Origin: Kribbella sp. VKM Ac-2568
GTDB taxonomy: Bacteria; Actinomycetota; Actinomycetes; Propionibacteriales; Kribbellaceae
Direction: 5' to 3'
DNA length: 64,000 nt
NCBI RefSeq assembly: GCF_004345365.1
Contig: NZ_SLVF01000009.1
Location: forward strand, 62,001-126,000
The position numbers and the translations under genes were made by a program. Below are positions 33,398 to 42,135 of the stretch, one piece after another. Position 1 is the stretch's first letter; each line of letters starts with the position of its first letter. The notes beneath the pieces were generated by a model. It searched no databases. It saw only the letters and a program-made list of their open reading frames with translations, and was not told the origin of the DNA.

Positions 33398-34114
33398 TCA
33401 GATCCAGCGGGATCGGGCGAGGAGGACTGCGGCGGCGGCCACACCGGCGGTGGAGGTTCGCAGGACGGTGTCGCCGAGGCGGACCGGGTCCACGGCAAAG
33501 GCCTCCAGCTCAGCAGGCGAGATGCCGCCCTCGGGTCCGACGACGATGACGACGTCCCCTTCGGCCGGCACCTCCAGCGACGCCAACGGCACCTTCGCCT
33601 CCTCATGCAGCACCACCGCGAGTCCGGCGCTTCCGACGAGCTCGGCGACCTCCGCGGTCGAGGCGATCGGCGCGACCTCGCAGAACCACGAGCGTCGCGA
33701 CTGCTTGCTGGCTTCGAAGGCCCAGGCCTGCCACTTGGTCAGCGTCTTGGCCACCCGCTCGGGATTGGCGCGGAACTGGCTGCGCTCCGCGTTCCACGGA
33801 ACCACAACGTCCGCGCCGACCTCGGTGAGCATCTCCACCGCGAGTTCCGCCCGCTCCCCCTTCGGCAGGGCCTGGACGACGACCAGTCGCGGGCTCGCCG
33901 GAGCGACCTCGCCGCGGTGCTCCACGGACACGGTCAGCCCGGTCTTGGAAGCAGCCGTCACCGACCCTTCCGCGAAGGACCCGCGCCCGTCCGTCAGGCG
34001 GATCCGCTCGCCCGGTGCGATCCGTCGTACGACGGCCGCGTGACGGCCCTCGGCGCCGTCCAGCACGAGTTCGGAGCCCGACAGGTCAGGCAGGTAGAAG
34101 ACGGCGAGTCCCAT
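33398..34114 (-). CDS. rsmE: 16S rRNA (uracil1498-N3)-methyltransferase RsmE
   Basis: A 238-residue SPOUT-type knotted methyltransferase. The N-terminal PUA-like part has DGAEGRHAAVVRRI. The SAM-binding knot shows VVGPEGGISPAE and LGDTVLRTSTAGVAAAAVL. It is the standard neighbour of dnaJ/hrcA, with 22 bases between the dnaJ stop and this ATG. Confidence 0.95.
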   Translation of the reverse strand: MGLAVFYLPDLSGSELVLDGAEGRHAAVVRRIAPGERIRLTDGRGSFAEGSVTAASKTGLTVSVEHRGEVAPASPRLVVVQALPKGERAELAVEMLTEVGADVVVPWNAERSQFRANPERVAKTLTKWQAWAFEASKQSRRSWFCEVAPIASTAEVAELVGSAGLAVVLHEEAKVPLASLEVPAEGDVVIVVGPEGGISPAELEAFAVDPVRLGDTVLRTSTAGVAAAAVLLARSRWI

Positions 34115-34136
34115 CGTCGCGCGGCCGTAGGCGTTT

Positions 34137-35282
34137 TCAGTGCGCGCCGAACGCGTCGCGCAGGCGTCCGAAGACACCCTTGTGCGCGGCCTGGACCTGA
34201 CCCTGCGGACGCTCCTCGCCCCGTGCCTCGGCGAGTTGCTTCAGCAGCGCGGCCTGGGAGTCGTCCAGCTTGGTCGGGGTCTCCACGATCACCTGCACGA
34301 TCAGGTCACCGCGACCCGCGTGCCGCAGCCGGGGAACACCCCGCGCGGTCAGCGTCATCGCCGTACCGGACTGGGTGCCGGGGCGGATCTCCAGCGGAGT
34401 GGTCTCGCCCTCGAGCGTCGGCAGGTCGATCGTGGTGCCGAGCGCGGCCGCGGTCATCGGCAGCGTGACCGTGCAGTGCAGGTCGTCACCGTTGCGGGTG
34501 AAGATCTCGTGCTGCTCGACCTCGATCTCGACGTACAGGTCGCCGGCCGGGCCGCCGCCGGGGCCGACCTCGCCCTGGCCGGACAGCTGCACCCGGGTGC
34601 CGCTGTCGACGCCACCGGGGATCTTGACGGTGACGGTACGGCGGGAGCGGACCCGCCCGTCGCCGGCGCACTCGACGCACGGGTTCGGGATGGTCGTGCC
34701 GAAGCCGCGGCAGTTCGGGCAGGGACGCATCGTCCGGACCTCACCCAGGAACGAGCGCTGGGTGTGGGTCACCTCGCCGCGTCCGTGGCAGATGTCGCAG
34801 GTGACCGGCTCGGACCCGGCGGCCGCGCCGGATCCCGAACAGGTCGGGCAGAGCACGGCGGTGTCGACCTTCAGCTCGCGGGTGGTCCCGAAGGCCGCCT
34901 CGCCGAGGTCGATCCGCAGCGGGATCAGGGCGTCCTGACCCCGCCGGGTGCGCGGCCGCGGCCCGCGGGTCGCCCCGCCGGTCTGGCCGAAGAAGGCGTC
35001 CATGATGTCGGTGAACGTGAACGCCTGGCCGAAGCCGGCACCGCCGGGTCCCCCTCCTGCCGCGCTGGCGAAGGGATCGCCGCCGAGATCGTGCAGCTGC
35101 CGCTTCTGCGGGTCGCTCAGCACCTGGAACGCGCGGCCGATCTCCTGGAACTTGTTGTGCGCGTCCTCGGAGTCGTTGACGTCCGGGTGGTACTGGCGGG
35201 CCAGTTTGCGGTAGGCCTTCTTGATCTCGTCCGGTGAGGCGTCACGGCTGACGCCGAGGACGGCGTAGTAATCGGTGCTCAT
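34137..35282 (-). CDS. dnaJ: Chaperone protein DnaJ
   Basis: A 381-residue class A J protein. The J domain has YHPDVN, then a Gly/Phe-rich linker. Four zinc repeats follow: CPTCSGSG, CDICHGRG, CPNCRGFG and CVECAGDG. Two beta-rich substrate domains complete the protein. Stimulates DnaK ATPase. It is the hrcA-linked copy (DnaJ2 type), 28 bases downstream of hrcA and under the same CIRCE control. Confidence 0.97.
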   Translation of the reverse strand: MSTDYYAVLGVSRDASPDEIKKAYRKLARQYHPDVNDSEDAHNKFQEIGRAFQVLSDPQKRQLHDLGGDPFASAAGGGPGGAGFGQAFTFTDIMDAFFGQTGGATRGPRPRTRRGQDALIPLRIDLGEAAFGTTRELKVDTAVLCPTCSGSGAAAGSEPVTCDICHGRGEVTHTQRSFLGEVRTMRPCPNCRGFGTTIPNPCVECAGDGRVRSRRTVTVKIPGGVDSGTRVQLSGQGEVGPGGGPAGDLYVEIEVEQHEIFTRNGDDLHCTVTLPMTAAALGTTIDLPTLEGETTPLEIRPGTQSGTAMTLTARGVPRLRHAGRGDLIVQVIVETPTKLDDSQAALLKQLAEARGEERPQGQVQAAHKGVFGRLRDAFGAH

Positions 35283-35310
35283 ACTCCAGACCAAATGTCG
35301 GTGGTAGTCG

Positions 35311-36336
35311 TCATGAGTCGGCCAGGATCTGGCTGACGTAACGCGCGACGGCGCGGACCGCGCCCATCGTGCTCGGATAGTCCATGTGGGTCGGGCCGAC
35401 GATGCCGAGCGTGGCCAGCGCCTCCGACTTCGACCCGTACGCGGTCGCGACCACCGAGGTGGTGGCCAGTTCCTCGTACGGGTTCTCGTGCCCGATCCGC
35501 ACCGTCAGGGTCTGTGGGTGCGTCGCCTCACCGAGCAGCTTGAGCAGGATCACATGCTCCTCGAGCGCCTCCAGCACCGGCTTCACGTTGCGCTCGAAGT
35601 CGTCGCCGTAGCGGGTCAGGTTGGCGGCGCCGCCGACCGCGATCCGCTGCTCGCCGTCATCGCTGAAGGCCTCCAGCAGCGACGTCACGATGGCGGCCAC
35701 CAGCGGCCGATCGGACGGCGGGAAGGTCTCGGTGACGTTCGCCAGCGAGGTCGCCGCGTCGGTCAACCGCTGGCCGACCAGCGCGGTGTTCATCCGCGAG
35801 CGCAGGTCGGCGATCAGGTGCTCGTCGACATCGTGCTGGGTCTCCACGATCCGCTGCTCGACCCGCCCGGTGCTGGTGATCAGCACCAGCAGCAGCCGCC
35901 GCGGCGTCATCGTGACCACCTCGACATGCCGCACGCTCGACCGGATGAGGGTCGGATACTGCACGATCGCGACCTGCCGGGTGATCTGCGCCAGCAGCCG
36001 GACGGTACGGCGGACCACGTCGTCCAGGTCGACCGCACCGGCCAGGAAGGACGAGATCGCCTTCTTCTCGGCCGGCGACAACGTCTTCACCGTGCTCAGC
36101 TTGTCGACGAACAGCCGGTAACCGGCGTCGGTCGGGATCCGGCCCGCGCTGGTGTGCGGCTGGGTGATGTACCCCTCCTCCTCCAGCGCGGCCATGTCGT
36201 TGCGCACGGTCGCCGGGGAGACGCCGAGGTTGTGCCGGTCCACCAGCGACTTCGAGCCGACCGGCTCGTGGGTGGCGACGTAGTCCTCGACGATGGCCCG
36301 GAGCACGTCCAGTTTGCGTTCGTCCAGCACGCGCAC
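35311..36336 (-). CDS. hrcA: Heat-inducible transcription repressor HrcA
   Basis: A 341-residue repressor of heat-shock genes. The winged-helix N-terminus reads LDERKLDVLRAIVEDYVATH, EPVGSKSLVDRHNLGVSPAT and VRNDMAALEEEGYI. The GAF-like core and C-terminal YPSTMGAVRAVARYVS are typical. GTG 36336 (or 36330) follows GGAGAGAGGG. A CIRCE operator lies 61 bases upstream, so the operon is autorepressed. Confidence 0.96.
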   Translation of the reverse strand: MRVLDERKLDVLRAIVEDYVATHEPVGSKSLVDRHNLGVSPATVRNDMAALEEEGYITQPHTSAGRIPTDAGYRLFVDKLSTVKTLSPAEKKAISSFLAGAVDLDDVVRRTVRLLAQITRQVAIVQYPTLIRSSVRHVEVVTMTPRRLLLVLITSTGRVEQRIVETQHDVDEHLIADLRSRMNTALVGQRLTDAATSLANVTETFPPSDRPLVAAIVTSLLEAFSDDGEQRIAVGGAANLTRYGDDFERNVKPVLEALEEHVILLKLLGEATHPQTLTVRIGHENPYEELATTSVVATAYGSKSEALATLGIVGPTHMDYPSTMGAVRAVARYVSQILADS

Positions 36337-36396
36337 CCACCCTCTCTCCACGTCGACACCTGTACCCAGCGCAGGGCTCTCCACTGAGGGCACCCT

Positions 36397-36421
36397 TGGC
36401 ACTCCCGCGTTTCGAGTGCCA
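36397..36421. promoter_or_regulatory. CIRCE operator of hrcA-dnaJ
   Basis: TGGCACTC-N9-GAGTGCCA, a perfect 8-bp inverted repeat with the 9-base spacer of CIRCE. A TAGACT -10 box (minus strand 36426-36421) overlaps its edge, so HrcA binding would block initiation. Confidence 0.92.
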
Positions 36422-36495
36422 GTCTACCGAGCCGTAGCGACACCTACTCCCGCGTAGCGGCGTGGGACGCGTCTCAGACGCGCGGAGGAGCCGTC

Positions 36496-37587
36496 TCAGG
36501 CCGACTCGGGAGACGCTCCCAACGGTACGGCGGCCGGGCGCTCGACCGTGCTCGCCACGTCCACGGGCTGATCCTGGGCCGCCGCCTCGAGCAGCGACTC
36601 CAGTACGTCGAGCACGTGGTAGGCGAGGGCGCCGTTGGCCCGGTGGTCGCCCCCGGTACGGATCGCGCGCGCCATGTCGGCCACACCGACGCCCCGGCCC
36701 GCTCCCGCGTACCCACCGGCTACCGGGAGTTCCGTCCAGTCACGGGCGGTCGCGGTGGCGATCTCCACCTTGCCGTCGAAGTTGTTCGGGTCCGGCACCG
36801 ACAGACTTCCCTCGGTCCCGTGCACCTCGATCCGCGGCAGCCGCGCGGCCCACACGTCGAAGCTCATCAGCACTGTCGTGAGGGCTCCCGACTCGTGCTC
36901 GAGGATGCCGGTCACGTGGGTCGGCACCTCCACAGGGAAGGTCTCCCCCGCTCGCGGACCGGTGTGGACCTTTCTCTGGTCATGGGCACGCCCCGCCCGC
37001 CCGGTGACCCGGCGTACCGGTCCTAGCAGCGTCACGAGGCTGCTGACGTAGTACGGGCCCATGTCGAGGAGCGGGCCGCCGCCGGGCTGGTAGTAGAACT
37101 CCGGGGCCGGGTGCCACAGCTCGTGTCCGGGCGTGACGAACGAAGCCGTCGCAGCAGTCGGTACGCCGATGTCGCCCCGGTCGAGGGCGGCTCGTGCGGT
37201 TTGGGTCCCCGTGCCGAGCACAGTGTCCGGAGCACAGCCGATCCGGAGGTTGCCGGCGGCCGCGAGCTTCAGGAGCGGCTCGGCCTCGGCACGATCGACC
37301 GCGAGCGGCTTCTCGCCGTACACGTGCTTACCCGCCTGCAGGGCAGCCTGGTTCACCGAGGCGTGGGCCGCGGGAATGGTCAGGTTGAGGATGATGTCGA
37401 CCCCGGGGTCGGCCAGCAGGTCCTCGGATGACAGCGCCCGGATGCCCGGGTGCTGGTCGGCGATCGCCTGGGCCCGGCTGAGGTCCAGGTCGGCGACCGC
37501 GACCACGTCGACGCCGGGCAGCTTGGCGAGGTGTTCGAGGTAGGTGCCGCTGATGACACCGGCGCCGACGATGCCGATGTTGGTCAC
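36496..37587 (-). CDS. Gfo/Idh/MocA-family oxidoreductase
   Basis: A 363-residue NAD(P)-dependent sugar or cyclitol dehydrogenase. The Rossmann motif is GIVGAGVISGTYLEHL, the catalytic Lys segment is GKHVYGEKPLAV, and a C-terminal alpha/beta substrate domain has GGGPLLDMGPYYVSSLVTLL. The GTG start overlaps the ThuA stop by 4 bases, so the pair is coupled. Pairing with ThuA points to oxidation of a disaccharide or sugar derivative. Confidence 0.92.
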   Translation of the reverse strand: MTNIGIVGAGVISGTYLEHLAKLPGVDVVAVADLDLSRAQAIADQHPGIRALSSEDLLADPGVDIILNLTIPAAHASVNQAALQAGKHVYGEKPLAVDRAEAEPLLKLAAAGNLRIGCAPDTVLGTGTQTARAALDRGDIGVPTAATASFVTPGHELWHPAPEFYYQPGGGPLLDMGPYYVSSLVTLLGPVRRVTGRAGRAHDQRKVHTGPRAGETFPVEVPTHVTGILEHESGALTTVLMSFDVWAARLPRIEVHGTEGSLSVPDPNNFDGKVEIATATARDWTELPVAGGYAGAGRGVGVADMARAIRTGGDHRANGALAYHVLDVLESLLEAAAQDQPVDVASTVERPAAVPLGASPESA

Positions 37588-38225
37588 TTGCTCGCCCACA
37601 GCAATCCCCGCTCGATGATGGTGCGGACCTCGGGCACGTCCAGGTCCTCGAGGCTGTGGCCCGGCGTGCAGACGAACACCTTGCCCTCGCCCCAGGTGCG
37701 GGTCCAGACGGCCGGCATCGTCGCGCCCTCGATCCACGGGAAGTCCGGGTGCGCCCGGAAGGTGGTGGTCGCGAGCACGTTGTTGGTCGGGTCCGCGTGC
37801 ACGTAGTACTGCTCGGTGTGCAGGTCGAAACCGGTGATGCCCTCGACGATCGGGTCGTCGGCGACGACCTCGATCCGGTGGTCCACGAAACCGCCCGGGT
37901 GCGAGACGAACTGGCCGCCGGTCATGAAGCTGTAGTCGCTGTTGCTGCGGAACGAGTCGACGATGCCGCCGTGCCAGCCGGCCAGCCCGGTGCCCGCGCG
38001 CACCGCGGCCTCGAGTCCCTTGACCTGCTCGTTGGTGATCTCGCCCATGCTGATGCACTGCAGCACCAGGTCGGTGCCGGCCAGGTCGAGGTAGCTCTCG
38101 GTGCTCTCGGAGACCTCGACCGCGAAGCCGTTGTCCCGCAGGAACGGGATGAACAGTTCGGTCGCCTCGGCCGGCTTGTGCCCTTCCCAGCCGCCTCGTA
38201 CCACCAGTGCCCGTCGTGTCGTCAC
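37584..38225 (-). CDS. ThuA-like domain protein (trehalose utilisation type)
   Basis: A 213-residue class I glutamine amidotransferase-like fold: RALVVRGGWEGHKP, DLVLQCISMGEITNEQ, GTGLAGWHGGIVDSFR and GHSLEDLDVPEVRTIIERGL. ThuA proteins act with ThuB-type Gfo/Idh/MocA dehydrogenases in conversion of trehalose/sucrose-type sugars to 3-keto derivatives. No transporter genes are linked here. GTG start; a 15-bp palindrome lies 40 bases upstream. Confidence 0.9.
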   Translation of the reverse strand: MTTRRALVVRGGWEGHKPAEATELFIPFLRDNGFAVEVSESTESYLDLAGTDLVLQCISMGEITNEQVKGLEAAVRAGTGLAGWHGGIVDSFRSNSDYSFMTGGQFVSHPGGFVDHRIEVVADDPIVEGITGFDLHTEQYYVHADPTNNVLATTTFRAHPDFPWIEGATMPAVWTRTWGEGKVFVCTPGHSLEDLDVPEVRTIIERGLLWASK

Positions 38226-38264
38226 GCCGTCCGCCCTTCGCGTCGTTCCGGAAGATGAGCCCGG

Positions 38265-38279
38265 CGATCTCAGAGATCG
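38265..38279. promoter_or_regulatory. Palindrome upstream of the ThuA-dehydrogenase pair
   Basis: CGATCTC-A-GAGATCG, perfect 7-bp arms, 40 bases upstream of the ThuA GTG. A second perfect palindrome, GTCGCCTAGGCGAC, lies at 38291-38304. Operator candidates; regulator unknown. Confidence 0.4.
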
Positions 38280-38424
38280 GATGAATCACCGTCGCCTAGG
38301 CGACCCTAGGCGGCCGGACCCGGCCCTTCAAGTCCCGTCCCGACGACTGGATAGGGCTTACCCGCGGGACCACCGGGTCGCGGCGGTCCGCTGGGGTCGA
38401 TCATCGCGGCTTTAGGGTCGAGAG

Positions 38425-38826
38425 ATGGGATGGAAGTTCTGGAAGCGTGAGACGAATCCGATGGATCCGCAGCAGCTGCTCGCCCGCGCGCACGGCGAGC
38501 AGGCATTTCCCGGGTCAGGTGTGCAGGACAGGCACCGCGTGCAGGACAGCGTGCCGGGCGGAAGATTCGCGCTGACGGTCGAGGATGTGTTCTCGATCAC
38601 GGGGCGGGGCACGGTCGTGACCGGCCGGGTCACCGCGGGCACGATCAGGATCGGCGACCAGGTCCTGATCACCCGGGCCGGACAGCAGTTCGCGACCAGC
38701 CGGATCACCGGCGTCGAGGCGTTCCGCAGGGTGCTCGCCGAGGCCCACGCCGGCGACAACGTCGGCCTCCTCCTCGAAGGCATCCCCAAGGATCTGCTCG
38801 TCCGCGGCGACACCATCACCAACTGA
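38425..38826 (+). CDS. Stand-alone EF-Tu domain 2-like protein
   Basis: A 133-residue protein. After an N-terminus of about 45 residues (WKFWKRE, then Gln/Asp-rich), the rest is a translation-factor domain 2 beta barrel: FALTVEDVFSITGRGTVVTG, RVTAGTIRIGDQVLI and AHAGDNVGLLLEGIPKDLL. No GTPase domain is present and nothing upstream could supply one. Similar free-standing barrels exist in actinobacteria with unknown function. It could be a translation-factor decoy or structural protein (speculation). Confidence 0.8.
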   Translation: MGWKFWKRETNPMDPQQLLARAHGEQAFPGSGVQDRHRVQDSVPGGRFALTVEDVFSITGRGTVVTGRVTAGTIRIGDQVLITRAGQQFATSRITGVEAFRRVLAEAHAGDNVGLLLEGIPKDLLVRGDTITN

Positions 38827-38876
38827 CCACTCTCCCGCTGGAAGAGGCTGGTGGGGCGGCGGTTAAGGTCGGGGAC

Positions 38877-39767
38877 ATGAGCGCATGGGCCGAGCTGGGC
38901 GATCGGTGCTGGGTCCGTCGGTATCCGGAGTGGGACCTGAACGTCGGCCTCGTCGTCGGCTCAGAGGGTGCCCTGGTGATCGACACCCGCGCCACCACCG
39001 CGCAGGCCGAGGAACTGCTGGCCGAGATCCGCGAGCTCACCGACGCCCCGGTCCGCTGGGTGGTCAACACCCACGCGCACTTCGACCACACCTTCGGCAA
39101 CGGCGTTTTCGCCGACGCCACCAGCTACGCCCAGGAGAACGCCGCGGCCGCGCTGGCCGAGCGAGGACCCGCACTCCAGCAGCACTACCGCGACAACCCC
39201 GGCCCGGACCCGCAGTACCCGGAGATCGCCGCCGAGGTGCTCGCCGAGCTCGCGGCCACCAAACTCGTTGCCATCGACAACACCTTCGCGGTGGCCAAGG
39301 TGATCGACCTGGGCGACCGCCGGGTGGAGCTCCTGCACCTGGGGAACGCGCACACCGACGGCGACCTGGTGGTCGTCGTACCGGATGCCGACGTGTACTT
39401 CGTGGGCGATCTGCTCGAGGAGTCGGCGCCACCGTCGTACGGCGACGACTCGTTCCCCCTGGAGTGGCCGGACACGCTCGACCGGCTGATCGGGCTGCTG
39501 ACCGCGACCTCGAAGGTCGTCCCCGGGCACGGCGCGGTGGTCGACGCGGAGTTCGCGCGGGACCAGGCCGGCGACCTCGGCACCGTCGCGAACACGATCT
39601 CCGGCCTGCACCACAACGGCACGTCGCTCGAGGCGGCGCTCGCGCACACCGACGACTGGCCCTGGCCGATGACGCACGTGGAGCACGCCGTACGGCGCGG
39701 TTACGCGGTACTGGGGACTCCGCGCCGCCCGACCCTTCCGCTGCTCGGACCCGGCAAGTCGGAGTAG
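38877..39767 (+). CDS. MBL-fold metallo-hydrolase
   Basis: A 296-residue metallo-beta-lactamase-fold enzyme with metal motif THAHFDH, a further His in GNAHTDGDLVV, an Asp in YFVGDLLEES and a His in VVPGHGAVV. The overall pattern resembles cyclase/quorum-quenching-like or glyoxalase II-like members. The C-terminal SLEAALAHTDDWPWP is characteristic of an actinobacterial subgroup. Substrate unknown. Confidence 0.88.
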   Translation: MSAWAELGDRCWVRRYPEWDLNVGLVVGSEGALVIDTRATTAQAEELLAEIRELTDAPVRWVVNTHAHFDHTFGNGVFADATSYAQENAAAALAERGPALQQHYRDNPGPDPQYPEIAAEVLAELAATKLVAIDNTFAVAKVIDLGDRRVELLHLGNAHTDGDLVVVVPDADVYFVGDLLEESAPPSYGDDSFPLEWPDTLDRLIGLLTATSKVVPGHGAVVDAEFARDQAGDLGTVANTISGLHHNGTSLEAALAHTDDWPWPMTHVEHAVRRGYAVLGTPRRPTLPLLGPGKSE

Positions 39768-39874
39768 TCACCCCGAACCACCTGCACCGATTGTGACGCT
39801 GCGGGGTTATCCGTTGACATAGCGTCCCGCATCCCGCACCTTGGTCCGAAACGACTGTGGACGAGGTGGCGACC

Positions 39875-41422
39875 ATGACCCAGACGGCACCATCAGTTGA
39901 GCAGATCACCCACCCGGACGGGCGCGTCGAGCTGAGCGATCCGGACGCCATCGCCGCGAGTCCCTACGGCAATGTCGAACTCGCCCCGACCCGACTCCCC
40001 GAACGCCGCTGGACGACGTACAACTATGCGGCGTTGTGGATGGGGATGGCGCACAACATCCCGAGCTACCTGCTCGCCGCCGGGCTCGTGGCGCTCGGGA
40101 TGAACTGGCTGCAGGCGTTCCTCACCATCACCCTGGGGAACCTGATCGTGCTCATCCCGCTGCTGCTGAACAGCCACGCGGGCACGAAGTACGGCATCCC
40201 GTTCCCGGTCTTCGCGCGCGCCTTCTACGGCGTGCGCGGGGCGAACTTCCCGGCGCTGCTGCGAGCGTTCATCGCGTGTGGCTGGTTCGGCATCCAGACC
40301 TGGATCGGTGGGCAGGCGATCTTCGTGATCGTCGGCGAACTGGCCGGCTCCGGCTGGACCGAGGCGTCGGCCGTCGGCGGGCATCCGTGGACGCTGTGGC
40401 TGAGCTTCGCGTTCTTCTGGGTGCTGCAGATGGTGCTGATCTGGCGCGGGATCGAAGGCCTGCGGCGGTTCGAGAACTGGGCGGCGCCGCTGGTGACGGT
40501 CGCGTTCCTGGCGTTGATGATCGCGATCCTGGTGAAGGCCGGCGGGTTCGGGCCGATCCTGTCGCAGCCGTCCAAGCTCGGCTGGGACGCGGACTTCTGG
40601 AAGATCTTCGCGCCGTCGCTGATGGGCATGATCGCGTTCTGGGCGACTCTGTCGCTGAACATGCCGGACTTCACCCGGTTCGGCAAAGGCCAGCGTCAGC
40701 AGGTGCTCGGGCAGATCATCGGTCTGCCGACCACGATGTCGTTCATCGCGCTCGTCTCGATCATCACCACGTCGGGCACGGTGATCGTCTACGGCACCGC
40801 GATCTGGGACCCGGTCGAGCTCACTCGCCGCTTCGAGAACCCGGTGGTGGTGACGATCGGCCTGGTGATGGCGATCCTGGCCACCATGTCGTGCAACGTC
40901 GCCGCGAACGTGGTCAGCCCGTCGTACGACTTCGCCAACGCCCTGCCGCGCTGGCTGAACTTCCGCACCGCGGGTCTGCTCGCCGGTGTGATCGGTGTCG
41001 TGATCCAGCCCTGGCGGCTGATCTCCGACCCATCGATCTACATCTTCGTCTGGCTCTCCTTCTACGGCGGCCTGCTCGCCTCCGTCGCGGGCGTCCTGAT
41101 CGCCGGCTACTGGTTCGTCAACCGCACCAACCTCTTCCTGGCCGACCTCTACCTCCCCGACGGCCGCTACTGGTACACCGCCGGCTGGAACTGGCGAGCC
41201 GTCGTAGCCACTCTCTTCGGCTCCGTCCTCGCGGTCGGCGGCGCCTACTCAGCCCCCGGTGCCGGCCCCTTCCCCGAAGACGGCCTGATCCCCTTCCTCC
41301 AACCCCTCTACGACTACTCCTGGGTGGTAGGCCTGATCGCCGGCTTCCTGGCATACCTCGCGCTCACCATCACCTCCCCCATCCGAGAAGCAACCGCCAC
41401 CCACGCCGCCCCCACCACCTAG
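39875..41422 (+). CDS. NCS1-family nucleobase:cation symporter
   Basis: A 515-residue transporter with about 12 membrane helices. The NCS1 start pattern LPERRWTTYNYAALWMGMAH precedes GLVALGMNWLQAFLTITLGN, and the motif FPVFARAFYGVRGANFPALL follows. FIACGWFGIQTWIGG, SLNMPDFTRFGKGQ and CNVAANVVSPSYDFAN line the substrate/cation path. Probable substrates are uracil, allantoin, cytosine or hydantoins. ATG 39875 sits behind GAGGTGG. No catabolic genes are adjacent. Confidence 0.92.
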   Translation: MTQTAPSVEQITHPDGRVELSDPDAIAASPYGNVELAPTRLPERRWTTYNYAALWMGMAHNIPSYLLAAGLVALGMNWLQAFLTITLGNLIVLIPLLLNSHAGTKYGIPFPVFARAFYGVRGANFPALLRAFIACGWFGIQTWIGGQAIFVIVGELAGSGWTEASAVGGHPWTLWLSFAFFWVLQMVLIWRGIEGLRRFENWAAPLVTVAFLALMIAILVKAGGFGPILSQPSKLGWDADFWKIFAPSLMGMIAFWATLSLNMPDFTRFGKGQRQQVLGQIIGLPTTMSFIALVSIITTSGTVIVYGTAIWDPVELTRRFENPVVVTIGLVMAILATMSCNVAANVVSPSYDFANALPRWLNFRTAGLLAGVIGVVIQPWRLISDPSIYIFVWLSFYGGLLASVAGVLIAGYWFVNRTNLFLADLYLPDGRYWYTAGWNWRAVVATLFGSVLAVGGAYSAPGAGPFPEDGLIPFLQPLYDYSWVVGLIAGFLAYLALTITSPIREATATHAAPTT

Positions 41423-41508
41423 TACGACCACCCGCCCACCCCTCCTCCGTCGGCGATTCCACCCACCCGCCCCACCACGCCGCTTCTCCGTCGCGACTCA
41501 ACGAGGTA

Positions 41509-41562
41509 GATCCGCAGCGCACGGGTGACTCGTCATGACCGGGTCACGGCGTGCTGCGGATC
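41509..41562. terminator. Large inverted repeat after the NCS1 gene
   Basis: GATCCGCAGC (41509-41518) and GCTGCGGATC (41553-41562) with a nested GGGTGAC/GTCAC pair. It lies between the NCS1 stop and the antitoxin gene. No T run follows; termination or attenuation is possible. Confidence 0.5.
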
Positions 41563-41623
41563 CTGCCCGGGCAATGCGGCGGACCTAGAGTTAGCAGACT
41601 TGACTAGTTAGGGGGATCCCGGC

Positions 41624-41872
41624 ATGGAGGCGGCGCAGTACGACATGCACGAGGCGGAAACTCAGCTCTCCCGCATCATCGATCGCGTCGAGCACGGCGA
41701 AGAGGTCATCATCAGCCGCGCCGGCCGCCCAGTGGCGAAGGTGATTCCGCTGCCGAGTGTTGTCGAGCGGCGAGGCCGAGGGGCACTGAAGGGGCAGGTC
41801 GTCGCAGCGGCGGACTGGGACGCGCCTGAGACCAACCAAGAGATCGCCCGCGATCTCGGCCTCTCCTCGTGA
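41624..41872 (+). CDS. Phd/YefM-family antitoxin (orphan)
   Basis: An 82-residue antitoxin. The DNA-binding N-terminal half is YDMHEAETQLSRIIDRVEHG, EEVIISRAGRPVAKVIPL. The C-terminal toxin-binding tail includes DWDAPETNQEIARDLGLSS. Such genes are followed by a VapC-like PIN toxin, but the next bases encode no PIN domain; the only in-phase continuation is a 29-codon frame without its acidic motifs. The toxin has been lost or replaced by the NUDIX fragment now found there. Confidence 0.82.
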   Translation: MEAAQYDMHEAETQLSRIIDRVEHGEEVIISRAGRPVAKVIPLPSVVERRGRGALKGQVVAAADWDAPETNQEIARDLGLSS

Positions 41873-41919
41873 AGCAACCTCCCCATCGGACCGACTGCTG
41901 CTGGATCGAGGAGCGCCGG

Positions 41920-42051
41920 TCACTGCTCGAAGGTGACGCCGTCCGGCAGTTCGACTGACGCGATGCTGAGGGTCAGGCGTCTGGTGTCATCGACGACCCG
42001 TTCGCCGTGGATCTTCCAGCGGGTGAGTTCCTGGCTGTCCTCGGCGGTCAT
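41920..42051 (-). pseudogene. 5' fragment of a NUDIX hydrolase gene
   Basis: From ATG 42051 the frame gives MTAEDSQELTRWKIHGERVV, RRLTLSIASVELPDGVTFEQ and stops. This is the standard N-terminus of a NUDIX hydrolase (WKxxGERxVxDxxxxxLxxxxVELPDG). The NUDIX box and the rest are missing. It abuts the orphan antitoxin gene from the other strand. Confidence 0.6.
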
Positions 42052-42135
42052 TCCGCAGACGCTACCGGCGAAGGGCTGAGCCGTACGTCGCCTGCCCCGG
42101 GGCCCCTCCTGCTCGGGGCGGGCGGCGTACGGAGG

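Noticed and set aside
36466..36484. GCGTCTCAGACGC palindrome as terminator between the dehydrogenase gene and hrcA
   Set aside because: The arms leave a one-base loop, so no stable RNA hairpin of terminator type can form.
36496..38289. 597-codon single frame covering dehydrogenase and ThuA regions
   Set aside because: ThuA is read in a different frame; the true arrangement is two genes overlapping at GTGA.
41869..41958. VapC-like toxin after the antitoxin
   Set aside because: The 29-codon frame (VKQPPHRTDCCW...) has no PIN-domain Asp motifs and ends early.
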